In this document: piece after piece, positions 15,509 through 25,456 of the stretch
Layout: each line of letters begins with the position of its first letter
Numbering within the stretch: the first letter of the stretch is position 1
Assembly: GCF_004337505.1 (NCBI RefSeq)
Contig: NZ_SJZI01000050.1
Location: 62,001-126,000, forward strand
Length of the DNA: 64,000 nucleotides
Source of the DNA: Flaviaestuariibacter flavus
GTDB taxonomy: Bacteria > Bacteroidota > Bacteroidia > Chitinophagales > Chitinophagaceae
Direction of reading: 5' to 3'
The notes under the pieces: generated by a model
What the model was told of the DNA's origin: nothing
Seen by the model: the letters and a program-made list of their open reading frames with translations, nothing else
The model's database searches: none
Position numbers and translations under genes: made by a program

Positions 15509-15546
15509 TTATCAACTCTCCCTTCGGGGAAATTTGGAGGAGCTTT

Positions 15547-18435
15547 CTATTCCGCGTACATCTCCGTGGGCAGGCATACGCAAATGAGGTTGCGGTCGCC
15601 GTAGGTGTTGTTGACGCGGGCTACAGAGGGCCAGAACTTATTGGCGCGCACTGCCGGCAGCGGGAAGGCAGCAGCTTCACGGCTGTACGGACGGTCCCAC
15701 TCGTTGGCGCAGATCACCGCCTGTGTATGCGGGGCGGCCTTCAGCAGGTTGTCCTTCTTGTCGACGGCACCAGCCTCGATTGCCGCGATTTCCTTGCGGA
15801 TCTGCAGCATCGCGTCGCAGAAGCGATCGAGCTCGGCCTTGTCCTCGCTTTCCGTGGGCTCCACCATGATGGTGCCGGCAACCGGGAACGAAAGGGTCGG
15901 CGCATGGAAGCCATAGTCCATCAGGCGCTTGGCGATGTCCTCAGCCTCCACCTCGGCGCTCTTCTTGAAAGGGCGCAGGTCCACGATGAACTCGTGCGCG
16001 CACTGGCCGTTGTGGTTGGTATAAAGAATATCGTACTGGCCTTTGAGACGCGCCAGCATATAGTTGGCGTTGAGGATCGCGTACTCCGTTGCCTTGCGCA
16101 CGCCATCGCGGCCCAGCATCCGGATATAACCGTAGGAGATGAGCAGGATGGAAGCGGAGCCGAAGGGTGCCGCCGAAACCGCGTTCTGGCCGTTATGGTT
16201 TTGTTGCCGGTGACCGATACCCGAAACGTGGCCCGGCAGGAAGGGCGCGAGGTGCGCCTTTACGCAGATGGGGCCCATGCCAGGACCGCCGCCGCCGTGC
16301 GGAATGGCGAAGGTCTTGTGCAGGTTGAGGTGGCAGACGTCTGCGCCAATGAGACCCGGTGCGGTGAGGCCAACCTGGGCGTTCATATTGGCGCCATCCA
16401 TATACACCTGGCCGCCGTGGCTGTGTACGATCTCGTTGATCTCCATCACGGTCTCCTCGTATACGCCGTAGGTCGACGGGTAGGTGATCATGATGCCGGC
16501 CAGCTTGTCGGCATACTGAGTGGCTTTCGCCTTGAGGTCTTCTACATCGATATAGCCGTTCTCGAGGGCTTTCACCACCACCACCTGCATGCCGCACATA
16601 ACTGCGGAAGCGGGGTTGGTGCCGTGTGCGGAGATCGGGATCAGCATCACGTTGCGGTGATGGTCGCCGCGGCTCTCATGGTAGCCCTTGATGGCCAGCA
16701 GGCCGGCGTATTCGCCCTGGGCCCCCGAGTTGGGCTGCAGGCTGCAGGCATCGAACCTGGTGATCTCGCAGAGGTACTCGCTGAGCTCACGCACGATCTG
16801 GTGGTAGCCTTCGGCCTGGGTTTCCGGCACAAAGGGATGGATCTTGCTCCAGTGCGCCCAGCTGAGGGGCATCATTTCCGAAGCGGCGTTGAGCTTCATG
16901 GTGCAGGAGCCCAGCGGGATCATACCATGCACCAGCGAGTAGTCTTTCGCTTCCAGCTGGCGCATGTAGCGCATCATCTTCGTTTCGCTGTGATGCGTGT
17001 TGAAGACGGGGTGCGTCAGGAATTCCGAGGTACGCGTCAGCGCCGTCGGGATTATATCGAGCTGGCCCTCATGTTCCACCTCGAACGACACGGGGTCAAC
17101 ATCATTTTCAAACGAGTTGATCAGGTCGAGGAGGTCGGAAGGAGAGGTGGCTTCGTCGAGCGAGATGCCGATGAGGTTTTGTCCTTCGAAATAGCGGAAG
17201 TTGATCTGCTGGCGCTCGGCCTTTTCGCGGATGGCGGCTACATTGTCCGTCTTCACCACGATGGTATCGAAGAAGTATTCGTGCAGCAACTCAAAGCCGC
17301 GCTCTTCGAGGGCGTTGGCCAGCGTCTGCGTGAGCACCGCCACGCGCTTGGCGATGGCCTGCAGGCCGTCGGGGCCGTGGTATACCGCGTACATCGCCGC
17401 CATATTGGCCAGCAGTGCCTGTGCGGTGCAGATGTTGGAGGTTGCTTTTTCGCGCTTGATGTGCTGCTCGCGGGTTTGCAGGGCCATGCGCAGGGCGCGG
17501 TTGCCCTGGGCGTCCACGCTCACGCCGATGATGCGGCCGGGGATATTGCGCTTGAATTCGTCTTTCGTGGCAAAGAAGGCCGCGTGCGGGCCGCCGAAGC
17601 CGAGGGGAACGCCGAAGCGTTGCGCCGAGCCCAGGGCCACATCAGCACCCAGCTCGCCGGGAGGCGTCAGCAGGGTGAGGGCCAGCAGGTCGGTGGCCAT
17701 GGCTACGTAGCCGCCGGCCGTGTGCACGTTTTCGATAAAGCCGCGGTAGTCTTCCACCGAGCCTTTGTCGTTGGGGTATTGTACCAGCGCGCCGAAGTAC
17801 GTATTGTCGATCCGGGCCGACTTATAGTCGCCGAACACCACTTCCACACCAAAGGGGATGGCGCGGGTGAGTACCACGTCTTTTGTTTGCGGGAAGATTT
17901 CGTTATCGACAAAAAAACGCGGGCGCGCCACGGTGTGGATGTCTTTGTTCAGCATGCTGAAGAACATGCTCATGGCCTCGGCGGCGGCGGTGCCTTCGTC
18001 GAGCAGCGAAGCGTTGGCAAGGGGCAGCGCGGTGAGGTCGCTCACCATCGTCTGGAAGTTGAGCAGGCTCTCGAGGCGGCCCTGGGCGATCTCGGCCTGG
18101 TAGGGTGTGTACTGCGTATACCAGGCAGGATTTTCAAAAAGGTTGCGGCCGACAACCGAGGGCGTGATGGTGTCGTAATAACCCTGGCCGATATAGCTTT
18201 TGAAAACCTTGTTCTTCAGCGACACTTCTTTGAGGTGCTGGAGGTATTCGTGCTCGCTCAGGGCGGCCGGCAGGTTCAGCTCCTCCTTCATGCGGATGTT
18301 GGCGGGCACGGTCCGGTCAACCAGTTCCTCGATGCTGGTGGCGCCAATGACTTTCAGCATCTCGGCGGTTTCGCGGGCGTCGGGACCCATATGCCGTTGA
18401 TGAAATTCATTTGCTTGTGCTTCAAAAAGGCTCAT
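15547..18435 (-). CDS. gcvP: Glycine dehydrogenase (decarboxylating), P-protein
   Basis: At 962 residues this is the full single-chain P-protein of the glycine cleavage system. It uses pyridoxal phosphate to decarboxylate glycine and load the aminomethyl group on the H-protein. The PLP lysine lies in [18 protein letters not shown] (about residue 707), and the N-terminal half has [16 protein letters not shown] and [10 protein letters not shown]. No gcvT or gcvH is adjacent. A TACCTTTG box ends 19 nt before the ATG. A very long frame on the opposite strand is a shadow of its codon bias. Confidence 0.98.
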   Translation of the reverse strand: MSLFEAQANEFHQRHMGPDARETAEMLKVIGATSIEELVDRTVPANIRMKEELNLPAALSEHEYLQHLKEVSLKNKVFKSYIGQGYYDTITPSVVGRNLFENPAWYTQYTPYQAEIAQGRLESLLNFQTMVSDLTALPLANASLLDEGTAAAEAMSMFFSMLNKDIHTVARPRFFVDNEIFPQTKDVVLTRAIPFGVEVVFGDYKSARIDNTYFGALVQYPNDKGSVEDYRGFIENVHTAGGYVAMATDLLALTLLTPPGELGADVALGSAQRFGVPLGFGGPHAAFFATKDEFKRNIPGRIIGVSVDAQGNRALRMALQTREQHIKREKATSNICTAQALLANMAAMYAVYHGPDGLQAIAKRVAVLTQTLANALEERGFELLHEYFFDTIVVKTDNVAAIREKAERQQINFRYFEGQNLIGISLDEATSPSDLLDLINSFENDVDPVSFEVEHEGQLDIIPTALTRTSEFLTHPVFNTHHSETKMMRYMRQLEAKDYSLVHGMIPLGSCTMKLNAASEMMPLSWAHWSKIHPFVPETQAEGYHQIVRELSEYLCEITRFDACSLQPNSGAQGEYAGLLAIKGYHESRGDHHRNVMLIPISAHGTNPASAVMCGMQVVVVKALENGYIDVEDLKAKATQYADKLAGIMITYPSTYGVYEETVMEINEIVHSHGGQVYMDGANMNAQVGLTAPGLIGADVCHLNLHKTFAIPHGGGGPGMGPICVKAHLAPFLPGHVSGIGHRQQNHNGQNAVSAAPFGSASILLISYGYIRMLGRDGVRKATEYAILNANYMLARLKGQYDILYTNHNGQCAHEFIVDLRPFKKSAEVEAEDIAKRLMDYGFHAPTLSFPVAGTIMVEPTESEDKAELDRFCDAMLQIRKEIAAIEAGAVDKKDNLLKAAPHTQAVICANEWDRPYSREAAAFPLPAVRANKFWPSVARVNNTYGDRNLICVCLPTEMYAE

Positions 18436-18532
18436 GGAATAGATTTAGAAGTCGCAAAGGTACAGGGAATTGGGAGCAATTAGCCCGGCCCTACCCGTTT
18501 TAGCACTTTGTGCGTTGCGGGGCCGAAGCTCC

Positions 18533-18540
18533 TAATTTTG
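18533..18540 (+). promoter_or_regulatory. -7 box (TAATTTTG) of the hemerythrin gene
   Basis: It matches TAnnTTTG and lies 72 nt upstream of the start codon. Confidence 0.45.
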
Positions 18541-18612
18541 CGGTAGTTGATCCTTGTTTTGATTGCGCCGGCAAACCTTTAAACAAGGCATACGTCACTA
18601 CTAAAATTCCCT

Positions 18613-19086
18613 ATGGCTCCGATCAAGCGCTCCGCACAGCTGGCACCTCTTTCCCGCGAACACCACGAAGGATTACTGCTGTCCTGGAAGATCCGGCAGG
18701 GACTCGCCCGGGCGATCGATGCGAAGCGCATTTCCGCCTATTTGCAATGGTTCTGGGAGACAGAGCTCGCCGACCATTTTCGCCGCGAGGAAGCCGCTTT
18801 TCATCCCGTTCTCCCCGGCGCGCCGCTGCTGGCCCGCATGCAGGAAGAGCACGAAGAGATCGAGGGACTGATCCACGTGGACGCGCAGATTCCCGACGCT
18901 GACCTGCTCGGGGAGATTGCGCAAAAGGTCACTGATCATATCCGCTTCGAGGAGCGGGAGCTGTTTCCGTGGATCGAGGCGCAGCTGGGCGATGAAAAGC
19001 TGACGGCGCTGCAGGCGATCGTCGACCGGGCAAAAGGCGCGGACTGCCCTGCGTGGACGGACGATTTTTGGACGAATTCCCGGTAG
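18613..19086 (+). CDS. Hemerythrin-domain protein
   Basis: The 157-residue protein has a four-helix HHE pattern with probable iron ligands in LSREHHEGLL, HFRREEAAFHP, EEHEEIEGL and HIRFEERELFPWIE. Hemerythrin-like proteins bind a di-iron centre and serve in oxygen, NO or iron handling in the cytoplasm. The ATG at 18613 is the natural start. A TAATTTTG box lies at 18533-18540, implying a leader of about 65 nt. The gene stands alone and converges on the TonB receptor gene with 24 bp between the stops. Confidence 0.9.
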   Translation: MAPIKRSAQLAPLSREHHEGLLLSWKIRQGLARAIDAKRISAYLQWFWETELADHFRREEAAFHPVLPGAPLLARMQEEHEEIEGLIHVDAQIPDADLLGEIAQKVTDHIRFEERELFPWIEAQLGDEKLTALQAIVDRAKGADCPAWTDDFWTNSR

Positions 19087-19110
19087 CCGTCCCTGCTTCG
19101 AGGAAAGCGT

Positions 19111-21594
19111 TTACCACCTGGCCACGATCTTGAAATTCAGCAGCCGCGGCGTCAGCCGGTTGGGCATCGTGTAGGTGTTGTCGGCAAAGTCTTTTACCAG
19201 TAAATACGAGATCGTGTTCGGCCGGTCGATGAGGTTGAACACTTCAAGCGTTGCCCAGATATTGTCGAAGTTGCGGAAGGGGCTGCGGCTGCCGCGTTTT
19301 GCCTTGTCGCCGTCCAGCAGGCGGGCGCTGAAGCCGATATCGACGCGGATATAGGGCGGGATGCGCAGGGCATTGCGGTATTTCACCGAGCCCGGGATAT
19401 TGTAGGGGAGATTGGTGCCGTAGATCGTATTCAGGTAAACCCGGAAATTCTTGTTTGTTGCCAGGTAATCCTGGAAGAACAGCCCCACGGTCAGCAGCCG
19501 GTCGGTGGGACGGCGCAGCCAGCCGCCTTCCACCGTAACGCTGTCGATGGGCCGCTTCTGCTCGTCGAGCGTGTAGTTCTTGAAAAAGTCACCCTCGATG
19601 TTTTCGCGCGTGCGCAGCAGGCCTACGCTGAGCCAGCTCTCGGCGTCTTTCACCAGCTCGCCGAAGAGGCGCGCCTCAAGTCCCATCGCGTAGGCTTTCG
19701 CCTGGTTTTCTCCGAAGTAGCGCACGCGCACGTTGTCGATGTCGTAGGGCACTACGTTGGTCATGTACTTGTAATAGCCTTCCACCGTAAGGCGCAACGG
19801 ACGGTTAAGACCGACGAAGTTGTAGTCGAGGCCGGCAACACCCTGCCAGCTGCGCTGTGCTTTGAGTGCGGTGTTGAGCGTTCCGTCGAAGCGGCGCAGC
19901 TCGCGGAAGAAGGGCGGCTGGTGGTAGGCGCCGGCGGCGAGGCGGAAGACGATGTCTTTTTTCCAGGCCGGCTTCCACGAAGCGCCGACCCGCGGGCTGA
20001 TGAGGAGCTCGCCGTTCAGGTCGTTGTAGTTGGCGCGTACGCCGGCCTGCAGTGTGTAGGTAGTGCTGCCGCTGCGCAGCAGGATATTGTCCTGCACGTA
20101 GCCATTCACCCGGTTCACATCCAGTTGTGCGGCATTGCGAACCGAGCTGCTCAGGCTGAGCGCGCCGGGCACATAGGGCAGCGAGTAGCCCGCCGAATCC
20201 TGGTATTGCCACTCGCGGAGCCGGTCGTCGATGCGGGTGCGTTCATAGCCGATTCCCCATTGAAAGCCATGCCGGCCGCGGTCGAGCCAGCCCTTGTGCG
20301 AAAAATTGTGGTTGGTAATCGTGAGGCGGTTGCGCGCGAAGTCCTGGCTGATGCCGGCACCGAGCGGGTTCACGATGAGGCCATAAGAAGCGCTGTTGGG
20401 ATCGAAGTCGCGGTCGCCGAAAAGGTAGGCGCCGGTAATGTCGCGCTCTTCCCATTCTTCGTTCTGGAAGCGCGATGCAAGAAATTTAAGGCGCAGGTTT
20501 TTTCGCGGCTGAAATGTTGTAGAAAGACCCGCCATCCGCGTAAAATACTGGTCGCGCTCGCGGCCTTCGAAGAAAATGTCGACACCCAGGTTTTGCGTAA
20601 AGAGCGGTGAAAACACCGACGAAGTCAGCTGGCTGAATTCAGGTATGAGCGTGAACCTGGTCTGCGAATAATTAGCGAGCAACTCTGCGCTCCATTTAGC
20701 ATTGAGTTGCCAGGTGATTAGTCCCTGCAGGTCTGAACTTGATGGTGTATAGGAGCCTTGCGTCTCCTGCTTGGACAGCAGGTTGCGGTTGCTACGGTTG
20801 CGCAGTCCCAGCAGGTAAGTAAGCTTTCCCCTGGCGCCGCTGCCTTCCACATGCACGCCCTGTTCCAGCAGGCCCAAGTAAGCCGATCCGCCGAAAGCCT
20901 TCGGCTTCGTATACTGGATATCGAGCACGGAGCTCATTTTGTCGCCGTAGCGTGCCTGGAAGCCGCCGTTGTAAAAGTTGATATTGCGCACCAGCGCCGG
21001 GTTGATAAACGAGAGACCTTCCTGCTGCCCGCTCCGTACGAGGTAGGGGCGGAAGATCTCGAAGTCGTTGACATAAATGAGGTTCTCATCATAGGAGCCG
21101 CCGCGCACATTGTATTGCGAGGTGAGCTCGTTGTTGGAGCCGACGATCACTTTGATGAGGCTTTCCACGCCGGTTACCGGCGCCGGCAGGTTGATGACAT
21201 TCTTCGGGTTGGGCCGGATGAGCCCGGCCTCGTTACGGTCGCGTGCATCCTGCACCACCACTTCGGTCAGCGTGGTGTTGCCCGGCTCGAGGCGCACCGT
21301 CACGTTCTCCGATTCGCCTTCATTGAGCAGGAAGTTTTGCTGGTAGGATTTATAGCCGGCATAGCTGAATACGATAGCGAAGGCCCTTCCGGCCGGAACG
21401 CGCAGGCGAAAGCTGCCGGAGTCGTTGGTGACGATGCCCTTTTGCTGGCCCAGGATCACCACGGAGACCTGCGGGAGGCGCCGCTCCTGCTCATCGAGCA
21501 CGGTGCCGTCGACGGTGGCCCACTTGCGTTGGGCAAGGCCGGTGAGTGTGAACAGACAGAAGAGCAGGAAGAGCGCGGCCGCACGGAAATTCAC
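19111..21594 (-). CDS. TonB-dependent receptor with carboxypeptidase-like regulatory domain
   Basis: The protein (827 aa from GTG 21594, MNFRAAALFLLFCLFTLTGLAQ; a TTG at 21603 adds three residues) has a signal peptide. A CarboxypepD-regulatory-like domain follows at about 26-108 (VDGTVLDEQERRLPQVSVVILGQQ). A TonB plug lies at about 113-230 (ESLIKVIVGSNNELTSQYNVRGGSYDENL), then a 22-strand barrel ending in LNFKIVARW. It imports an unknown ligand across the outer membrane using TonB energy. No SusD partner is next to it, so a classical glycan system is unlikely. Confidence 0.92.
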   Translation of the reverse strand: MNFRAAALFLLFCLFTLTGLAQRKWATVDGTVLDEQERRLPQVSVVILGQQKGIVTNDSGSFRLRVPAGRAFAIVFSYAGYKSYQQNFLLNEGESENVTVRLEPGNTTLTEVVVQDARDRNEAGLIRPNPKNVINLPAPVTGVESLIKVIVGSNNELTSQYNVRGGSYDENLIYVNDFEIFRPYLVRSGQQEGLSFINPALVRNINFYNGGFQARYGDKMSSVLDIQYTKPKAFGGSAYLGLLEQGVHVEGSGARGKLTYLLGLRNRSNRNLLSKQETQGSYTPSSSDLQGLITWQLNAKWSAELLANYSQTRFTLIPEFSQLTSSVFSPLFTQNLGVDIFFEGRERDQYFTRMAGLSTTFQPRKNLRLKFLASRFQNEEWEERDITGAYLFGDRDFDPNSASYGLIVNPLGAGISQDFARNRLTITNHNFSHKGWLDRGRHGFQWGIGYERTRIDDRLREWQYQDSAGYSLPYVPGALSLSSSVRNAAQLDVNRVNGYVQDNILLRSGSTTYTLQAGVRANYNDLNGELLISPRVGASWKPAWKKDIVFRLAAGAYHQPPFFRELRRFDGTLNTALKAQRSWQGVAGLDYNFVGLNRPLRLTVEGYYKYMTNVVPYDIDNVRVRYFGENQAKAYAMGLEARLFGELVKDAESWLSVGLLRTRENIEGDFFKNYTLDEQKRPIDSVTVEGGWLRRPTDRLLTVGLFFQDYLATNKNFRVYLNTIYGTNLPYNIPGSVKYRNALRIPPYIRVDIGFSARLLDGDKAKRGSRSPFRNFDNIWATLEVFNLIDRPNTISYLLVKDFADNTYTMPNRLTPRLLNFKIVARW

Positions 21595-21636
21595 GTAGGT
21601 CAATTTGGGCTAAAATAGCGAATGACCGCCAATGGC

Positions 21637-22380
21637 TCATTTCCGCACGCGCCCGGCCTTCAGGAAGAGCGGGAAGCGCACCTCTACCGGTACGTCGGCG
21701 GGCAGCACTTCCGACAGCGGACCTTCCACATGCACCAGCGGCGAATGGCCGTTGAGGCGGATGTATTTCTGGGTGGCCGACCAGGAAGCGAAATAGCCAA
21801 GCAGCTCCTCCCTTTTCCAGTGCAGCACCGATTCAAAGCGTGCCGTTTCAATGTCATCGAAGTCAAATGCGAGCTCCGCGTAGTCGTTGTCTACATGGCG
21901 TCGCTCGGGTTCCCAATACGGGCCGGTGACGCCGTCGTAAAAATCGCGGATCACTTTGTTCACCACGGAATCAGCGGCAAGCGGGAATTTGTACGACCAG
22001 CAGGCCACGATGGCGCCGGGGCGACCGACGCGGTTCATCTCGGCACAGTAGCGCGGCGCATCCATCCAGTGAAAGGCCTGTGCCATCGTCATCAGGTCGA
22101 AATGATTGTCGGGAAACGGTGTTTCCTCGGAGCGGGAAACGCGGTAGTGAATATTATCACGCTGCACCGCCTGGGCCAGTTGCCCTTCGCTGAGATCGGT
22201 TGCTTCCACTTCGGTGAAATAATCAGCCAGCGCGGCGGCCGCCTGCCCGTTGCCCGTGGCGCTGTCGAGCGCCCGCTCCCGCCCCGGAACGCGCTCCAGC
22301 AGCCATTCATACAGCTCTTGGGGGTAGGTAGGGCGATAGCGGGCGTAGGTCGCGGCCTGGTTGGAGAAGAGGTCTTTCAT
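21637..22380 (-). CDS. Class I SAM-dependent methyltransferase
   Basis: The 247-residue protein carries motif I as ALDSATGNGQAAAALADYF (about residues 38-56), motif II near EATDLSEGQL, and the post-motif FDLMTMAQAFHWMD. This pattern matches the methyltransferase-11 family of small-molecule methylases. The substrate is unknown. Its start touches a palindromic repeat (22382-22481), so its promoter must lie within or beyond that repeat. It is transcribed in the same direction as rpe, which lies upstream. Confidence 0.88.
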   Translation of the reverse strand: MKDLFSNQAATYARYRPTYPQELYEWLLERVPGRERALDSATGNGQAAAALADYFTEVEATDLSEGQLAQAVQRDNIHYRVSRSEETPFPDNHFDLMTMAQAFHWMDAPRYCAEMNRVGRPGAIVACWSYKFPLAADSVVNKVIRDFYDGVTGPYWEPERRHVDNDYAELAFDFDDIETARFESVLHWKREELLGYFASWSATQKYIRLNGHSPLVHVEGPLSEVLPADVPVEVRFPLFLKAGRVRK

Positions 22381-22383
22381 TGA

Positions 22384-22481
22384 ATAACGAATATCAATTA
22401 ATGAATATCGAATGTCGACGTAAAGTTAGTTAACGCACTGCCCGACGCATCTGTCGGTATTCGATATTCAATATTCGTTAT
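22384..22481. repeat. Palindrome of ATAACGAATAT / GAATATCG words
   Basis: ATAACGAATAT (22384-22394) is inverted at 22471-22481, and ATGAATATCGAAT (22401-22413) has its near-complement at 22459-22470. A CCGAC/GTCGG hairpin sits in the centre. The repeat reaches into the last codons of rpe. Confidence 0.75.
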
Positions 22482-23128
22482 GCGATATTTTTAAGCGCGG
22501 CGATTGTTGCCACCGGATCGGCCGAACGGAACACCGTGTTGCCCGCCACCAGTACATCCGCGCCGGCATCTATGATGCTCTTTGCGTTTTGGAGGGTCAC
22601 GCCGCCGTCGATCTCGATCTGCACGTTCAGCTTATTGTCGTCGATCATGCGGCGCAGCTCGCGGATTTTGTCGAGGGTCCGCGGGATAAAAGTCTGCCCG
22701 CCGAAGCCGGGGTTGACGCTCATGAGGCACACGAGATCGATATCGCCGAGGATGTCGTAGAGGGCCGCCACGGGAGTGTGCGGGTTTACGGCCACGCCGG
22801 CTTTCATACCCAGGCTTTTGATCTGCTGGATGTTGCGGTGCAGGTGTGTGCAGGCTTCGATGTGTACGCTCAGGATGTCGGCACCCGCCTTGGCGAATGC
22901 TTCAGCATAGCGCTCGGGCTCGAGGATCATCAGGTGAACATCGCACACCTTGGTGGTGGCTTTGCGGATATGCTCGATCACTGGGATGCCAAAGGAGATA
23001 TTCGGCACAAACCGGCCGTCCATCACATCGAGGTGAAACCAGTCGGCCGCGCTTTCATTGAGCATGCGGCAGTCGGCTTCAAGGTTGAGGAAGTTGGCGG
23101 AAAGGAAGGAAGGGGCTATGAGTGGCAT
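22478..23128 (-). CDS. rpe: Ribulose-phosphate 3-epimerase
   Basis: The 216-residue TIM-barrel enzyme shows all family marks: APSFLSANFLNLEAD at the N-terminus, WFHLDVMDGRFVPNISFG (metal-binding His and Asp), MSVNPGFGGQTFI and EIDGGV. It interconverts ribulose 5-phosphate and xylulose 5-phosphate in the pentose phosphate pathway. A perfect TAACTTTG box ends 4 nt before the ATG, so the mRNA is expected to be leaderless or nearly so. Confidence 0.97.
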   Translation of the reverse strand: MPLIAPSFLSANFLNLEADCRMLNESAADWFHLDVMDGRFVPNISFGIPVIEHIRKATTKVCDVHLMILEPERYAEAFAKAGADILSVHIEACTHLHRNIQQIKSLGMKAGVAVNPHTPVAALYDILGDIDLVCLMSVNPGFGGQTFIPRTLDKIRELRRMIDDNKLNVQIEIDGGVTLQNAKSIIDAGADVLVAGNTVFRSADPVATIAALKNIA

Positions 23129-23132
23129 GGCG

Positions 23133-23140
23133 CAAAGTTA
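23133..23140 (-). promoter_or_regulatory. -7 box (TAACTTTG) of rpe
   Basis: A perfect TAnnTTTG match is separated from the start codon by only CGCC. Confidence 0.6.
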
Positions 23141-23159
23141 ATGTGCTGATGGAAGAACG

Positions 23160-23265
23160 GGAGAACAAGAGAACGAGAATACGGTACAAGGAACAGGGAA
23201 CCGAAGAAAGCCAACCTTAAAACCACAGAACCCCAGAACCTCTTCTTCTTTCCCTGTTCCTCAAT
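23160..23265. repeat. Word-repeat palindrome between the TPR gene and rpe
   Basis: GAGAACAAGAGAACGAGAA-type words (23168-23186) are followed by AGGAACAGGGAA, which is inverted downstream as TTCCCTGTTCCT near 23249. The middle holds a CAGAACCCCAGAACC run shared with 8960-8980. Confidence 0.6.
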
Positions 23266-23271
23266 TGTTCC

Positions 23272-24249
23272 TCAAAGCTTGTCTGCCGCGGCCTTCGCTT
23301 CGGTATTGCTCTTATCGAGCCCGAAGGCTTTCTGGTAATTGGCTTTTGCTTCGGCCTTTTTTCCCTGTGCTTCCTGCGCTTTCGCGAGCCAGTGCCAGGC
23401 ATCGGCGAAGGTGGGCGTGATGCGGAGGGCGAGGGTATAGGTTTGCTCGGCGGCAGCGTATTGTTTTGCGTTATACTGGAGCTGCCCTTTTTCCATATAG
23501 GCATCAATGAAGGTGTAGTCGTGCTCGATGGCCTCGTTGAGCTGGCGCAGGGCTTCCTTGTTATTGCCTTTCTGGGAGAAATAAATGCCTTTGAAATAAT
23601 AGGGCTCCGCATGAATGGCTTCCTTGTCGGCGGCGATGAGTGAGTCGGCGAGCGCAAGGGTTTTGTTGTTGCCGCTCTGCGCGTAGGCAAAGGCCAGGCG
23701 GTGCGCCAGCTCGCCATCGGAAGGAGCAAAGGCATGCGCCGTTTCCAGGGTATGCAGTGCACCGGCTTCGTCGCCGGCCTCCTGTTGCAGTTCCGCTTTC
23801 AGCGAGCGGGCGTCGAGCTGGTTGGGAAAAACCTTCAGGATATTGTCGCACAACTCGAGGGCGGCGGCGGCCTGCCCTTTTTTCTGGTAGGCACGTGCGA
23901 GCCCGATGGCCAACGGGAGGCTTTGCGGGAGCTGCTTGCGTGCGCCCTGCAGGAATACAAATGCCGAATCGTCGGAAATCCGGCGCAGGGCTGTGGCAAG
24001 ACTCAGGCCGATGTCTTCGCGGGGTGCGAGGCGCCAGGCCTGTCGCAGGTCGGCACGCGCGCGGTCGAACTCGTCATTCTGAAAAAGCAGCTGGCCGCGG
24101 CGGTACCAGAGATCGGCGTTGCGCGGCGCCTGCCCGATGCTGTCGGTGAGCGCTGAATAGGGTGGCTTGCTGAGCATGGGGTCACTTTCGGTGTTGTTGC
24201 AGGCTACGAAGAGGGCCAGCACAAAGAAGGAGAGGAGACGGCGAAACAT
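23272..24249 (-). CDS. TPR-repeat lipoprotein
   Basis: Start ATG 24249 (MFRRLLSFFVLALFVAC) gives 325 residues with a lipoprotein signal and lipobox cysteine at 17. The rest is tandem tetratricopeptide repeats of about 34 residues, for example PRNADLWYRRGQLLFQNDEF, SLPLAIGLARAYQKKGQAAA and DAWHWLAKAQEAQGKKAEA. It should be an envelope scaffold for protein contacts; the partner is unknown. A TAGCTTTG box ends 3 nt before the ATG. It is divergent from the TolB-like gene, 73 bp apart. Confidence 0.88.
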   Translation of the reverse strand: MFRRLLSFFVLALFVACNNTESDPMLSKPPYSALTDSIGQAPRNADLWYRRGQLLFQNDEFDRARADLRQAWRLAPREDIGLSLATALRRISDDSAFVFLQGARKQLPQSLPLAIGLARAYQKKGQAAAALELCDNILKVFPNQLDARSLKAELQQEAGDEAGALHTLETAHAFAPSDGELAHRLAFAYAQSGNNKTLALADSLIAADKEAIHAEPYYFKGIYFSQKGNNKEALRQLNEAIEHDYTFIDAYMEKGQLQYNAKQYAAAEQTYTLALRITPTFADAWHWLAKAQEAQGKKAEAKANYQKAFGLDKSNTEAKAAADKL

Positions 24250-24252
24250 GTC

Positions 24253-24260
24253 CAAAGCTA
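24253..24260 (-). promoter_or_regulatory. -7 box (TAGCTTTG) of the TPR lipoprotein gene
   Basis: A perfect TAnnTTTG match is separated from the start by three bases (GAC). Confidence 0.55.
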
Positions 24261-24322
24261 AAGAAGAGTGTACCTTCCCCTTCCAAGCTTTGCTTCTTTA
24301 ATGAATAATTAGCGCCACTTCC

Positions 24323-25399
24323 ATGAAGAACAGACAACTGCTGCCGGTGCTCGCCGGCCTTCTTTTTTCCGCCGCCGCCGCTGCCCAGCCGCCGGCCTCC
24401 GACTCGCTGCACTATGCAGCGGAAAGCCATTTTCGCAATGTGCGGCAGCTTACGTTCGGTGCCGACAATGCGGAAGCTTACTGGAGCCCCGACGGCAAGT
24501 GGATCGTGTTCCAGCGCACTGCACCTAAGGACGGCGTTCCCTGCGACCAGATCTACCTCGGCGCTGTGCCCGCCCCCGGAAAGCCGTTTACGTACAAGCG
24601 GGTGAGCACCGGGAAGGGCCGCAGTACCTGCGCTTTTTTCATGAACGACAAACGGCACATCGTTTACGCGAGCACCCACCTCGCCGCCGACAGCTGCCCG
24701 CCGGTACCCGACCGAAGCAAGTACGGCAACCGCTACATCTGGCCTGTATATAAGTCGTACGACATTTTTATGGCCGACCGCAACGGCAGGATCGTGAAGC
24801 AGCTTACCAACACTCCCGGCTACGATGCCGAAGCCACGCTTTCGCCCGACGGCCGGCGGATGATCTTTACCTCGATGCGCGACGGCGACCTGGACCTCTA
24901 TGTAATGGACCTGAAAACAGGCAAGACCACCCGCATTACCCGCGAGCTGGGCTACGACGGCGGCGCCTGGTTCAGCCGCAACGGGAAGCAGATTGTGTGG
25001 CGGGCCAGCCGGCCCAAAACCGGGGCGGAGATCAGCGAGTACAAGAGCCTGCTGGCGGAGGGCCTCGTGGCACCCACCCGTATGGAGGTGTTCGTAGCCA
25101 ATGCCGACGGTACCGGCGCCCGACAGGTAACCAGCCTCGGGCAGGCCAACTGGGCACCCAACTTCACACCCGACGGCCGCATTATTTTCTGCAGCAATGC
25201 GGAATACCCGCGCGGCTTCCCGTTCAACATGTACCTGCTCGACCCGGTAAGCGGCCGCCGCGAAAAGATCTCGCGCGACAAGGGCTTCGACGCCTTCCCG
25301 ATGTTCAGCCCCGATGGAAAAAAGATCCTGTTCTGCAGCAACCGCAACAACGGCGGAACGCACGACACCAATATCTTTATCGCCGACTGGGTGGACTGA
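24323..25399 (+). CDS. TolB-like beta-propeller protein, exported
   Basis: The 358-residue protein has a signal peptide (QLLPVLAGLLFSAAAAAQ) and at least four PD40/TolB-type blades: AEAYWSPDGKWIVFQR, AEATLSPDGRRMIFTS, NWAPNFTPDGRIIFCS and AFPMFSPDGKKILFCS. It is not the Pal-linked TolB itself, since the N-terminal TolB domain is absent. It probably folds as a periplasmic six-blade propeller with binding or enzyme function unknown. It is followed 57 bp later by a zinc metalloprotease lipoprotein and may form an operon with it. Confidence 0.85.
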   Translation: MKNRQLLPVLAGLLFSAAAAAQPPASDSLHYAAESHFRNVRQLTFGADNAEAYWSPDGKWIVFQRTAPKDGVPCDQIYLGAVPAPGKPFTYKRVSTGKGRSTCAFFMNDKRHIVYASTHLAADSCPPVPDRSKYGNRYIWPVYKSYDIFMADRNGRIVKQLTNTPGYDAEATLSPDGRRMIFTSMRDGDLDLYVMDLKTGKTTRITRELGYDGGAWFSRNGKQIVWRASRPKTGAEISEYKSLLAEGLVAPTRMEVFVANADGTGARQVTSLGQANWAPNFTPDGRIIFCSNAEYPRGFPFNMYLLDPVSGRREKISRDKGFDAFPMFSPDGKKILFCSNRNNGGTHDTNIFIADWVD

Positions 25400-25456
25400 T
25401 GGCTGCCAACCAAAAGCAACCGTTTTCCGTCTGATGACCAAGAACCCTTACCGTAT

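Larger units (their letters stand above)
15230..15546. other. Intergenic region with a promoter-terminator pair
   Basis: No protein gene is visible. The region holds a possible minus-strand promoter box for the DUF1579 gene (TACTTTTA, 15245-15252), a candidate short RNA (15346-15391), a CCTCACCCCCCGGCCC-type GC-rich inverted stretch near 15398-15435, and the gcvP terminator (15479-15508). Confidence 0.6.

Noticed and set aside
15391..18483. 1030-codon open frame on the plus strand opposite gcvP
   Set aside because: It is antisense to a full-length, perfectly recognisable gcvP. Its composition (His, Val, Gly, Arg) is what GC-biased third positions of the real gene produce. Similar shadows lie opposite carA (35078-36844), the M1 peptidase (50855-52621) and the LTA-synthase-like gene (56147-58240).
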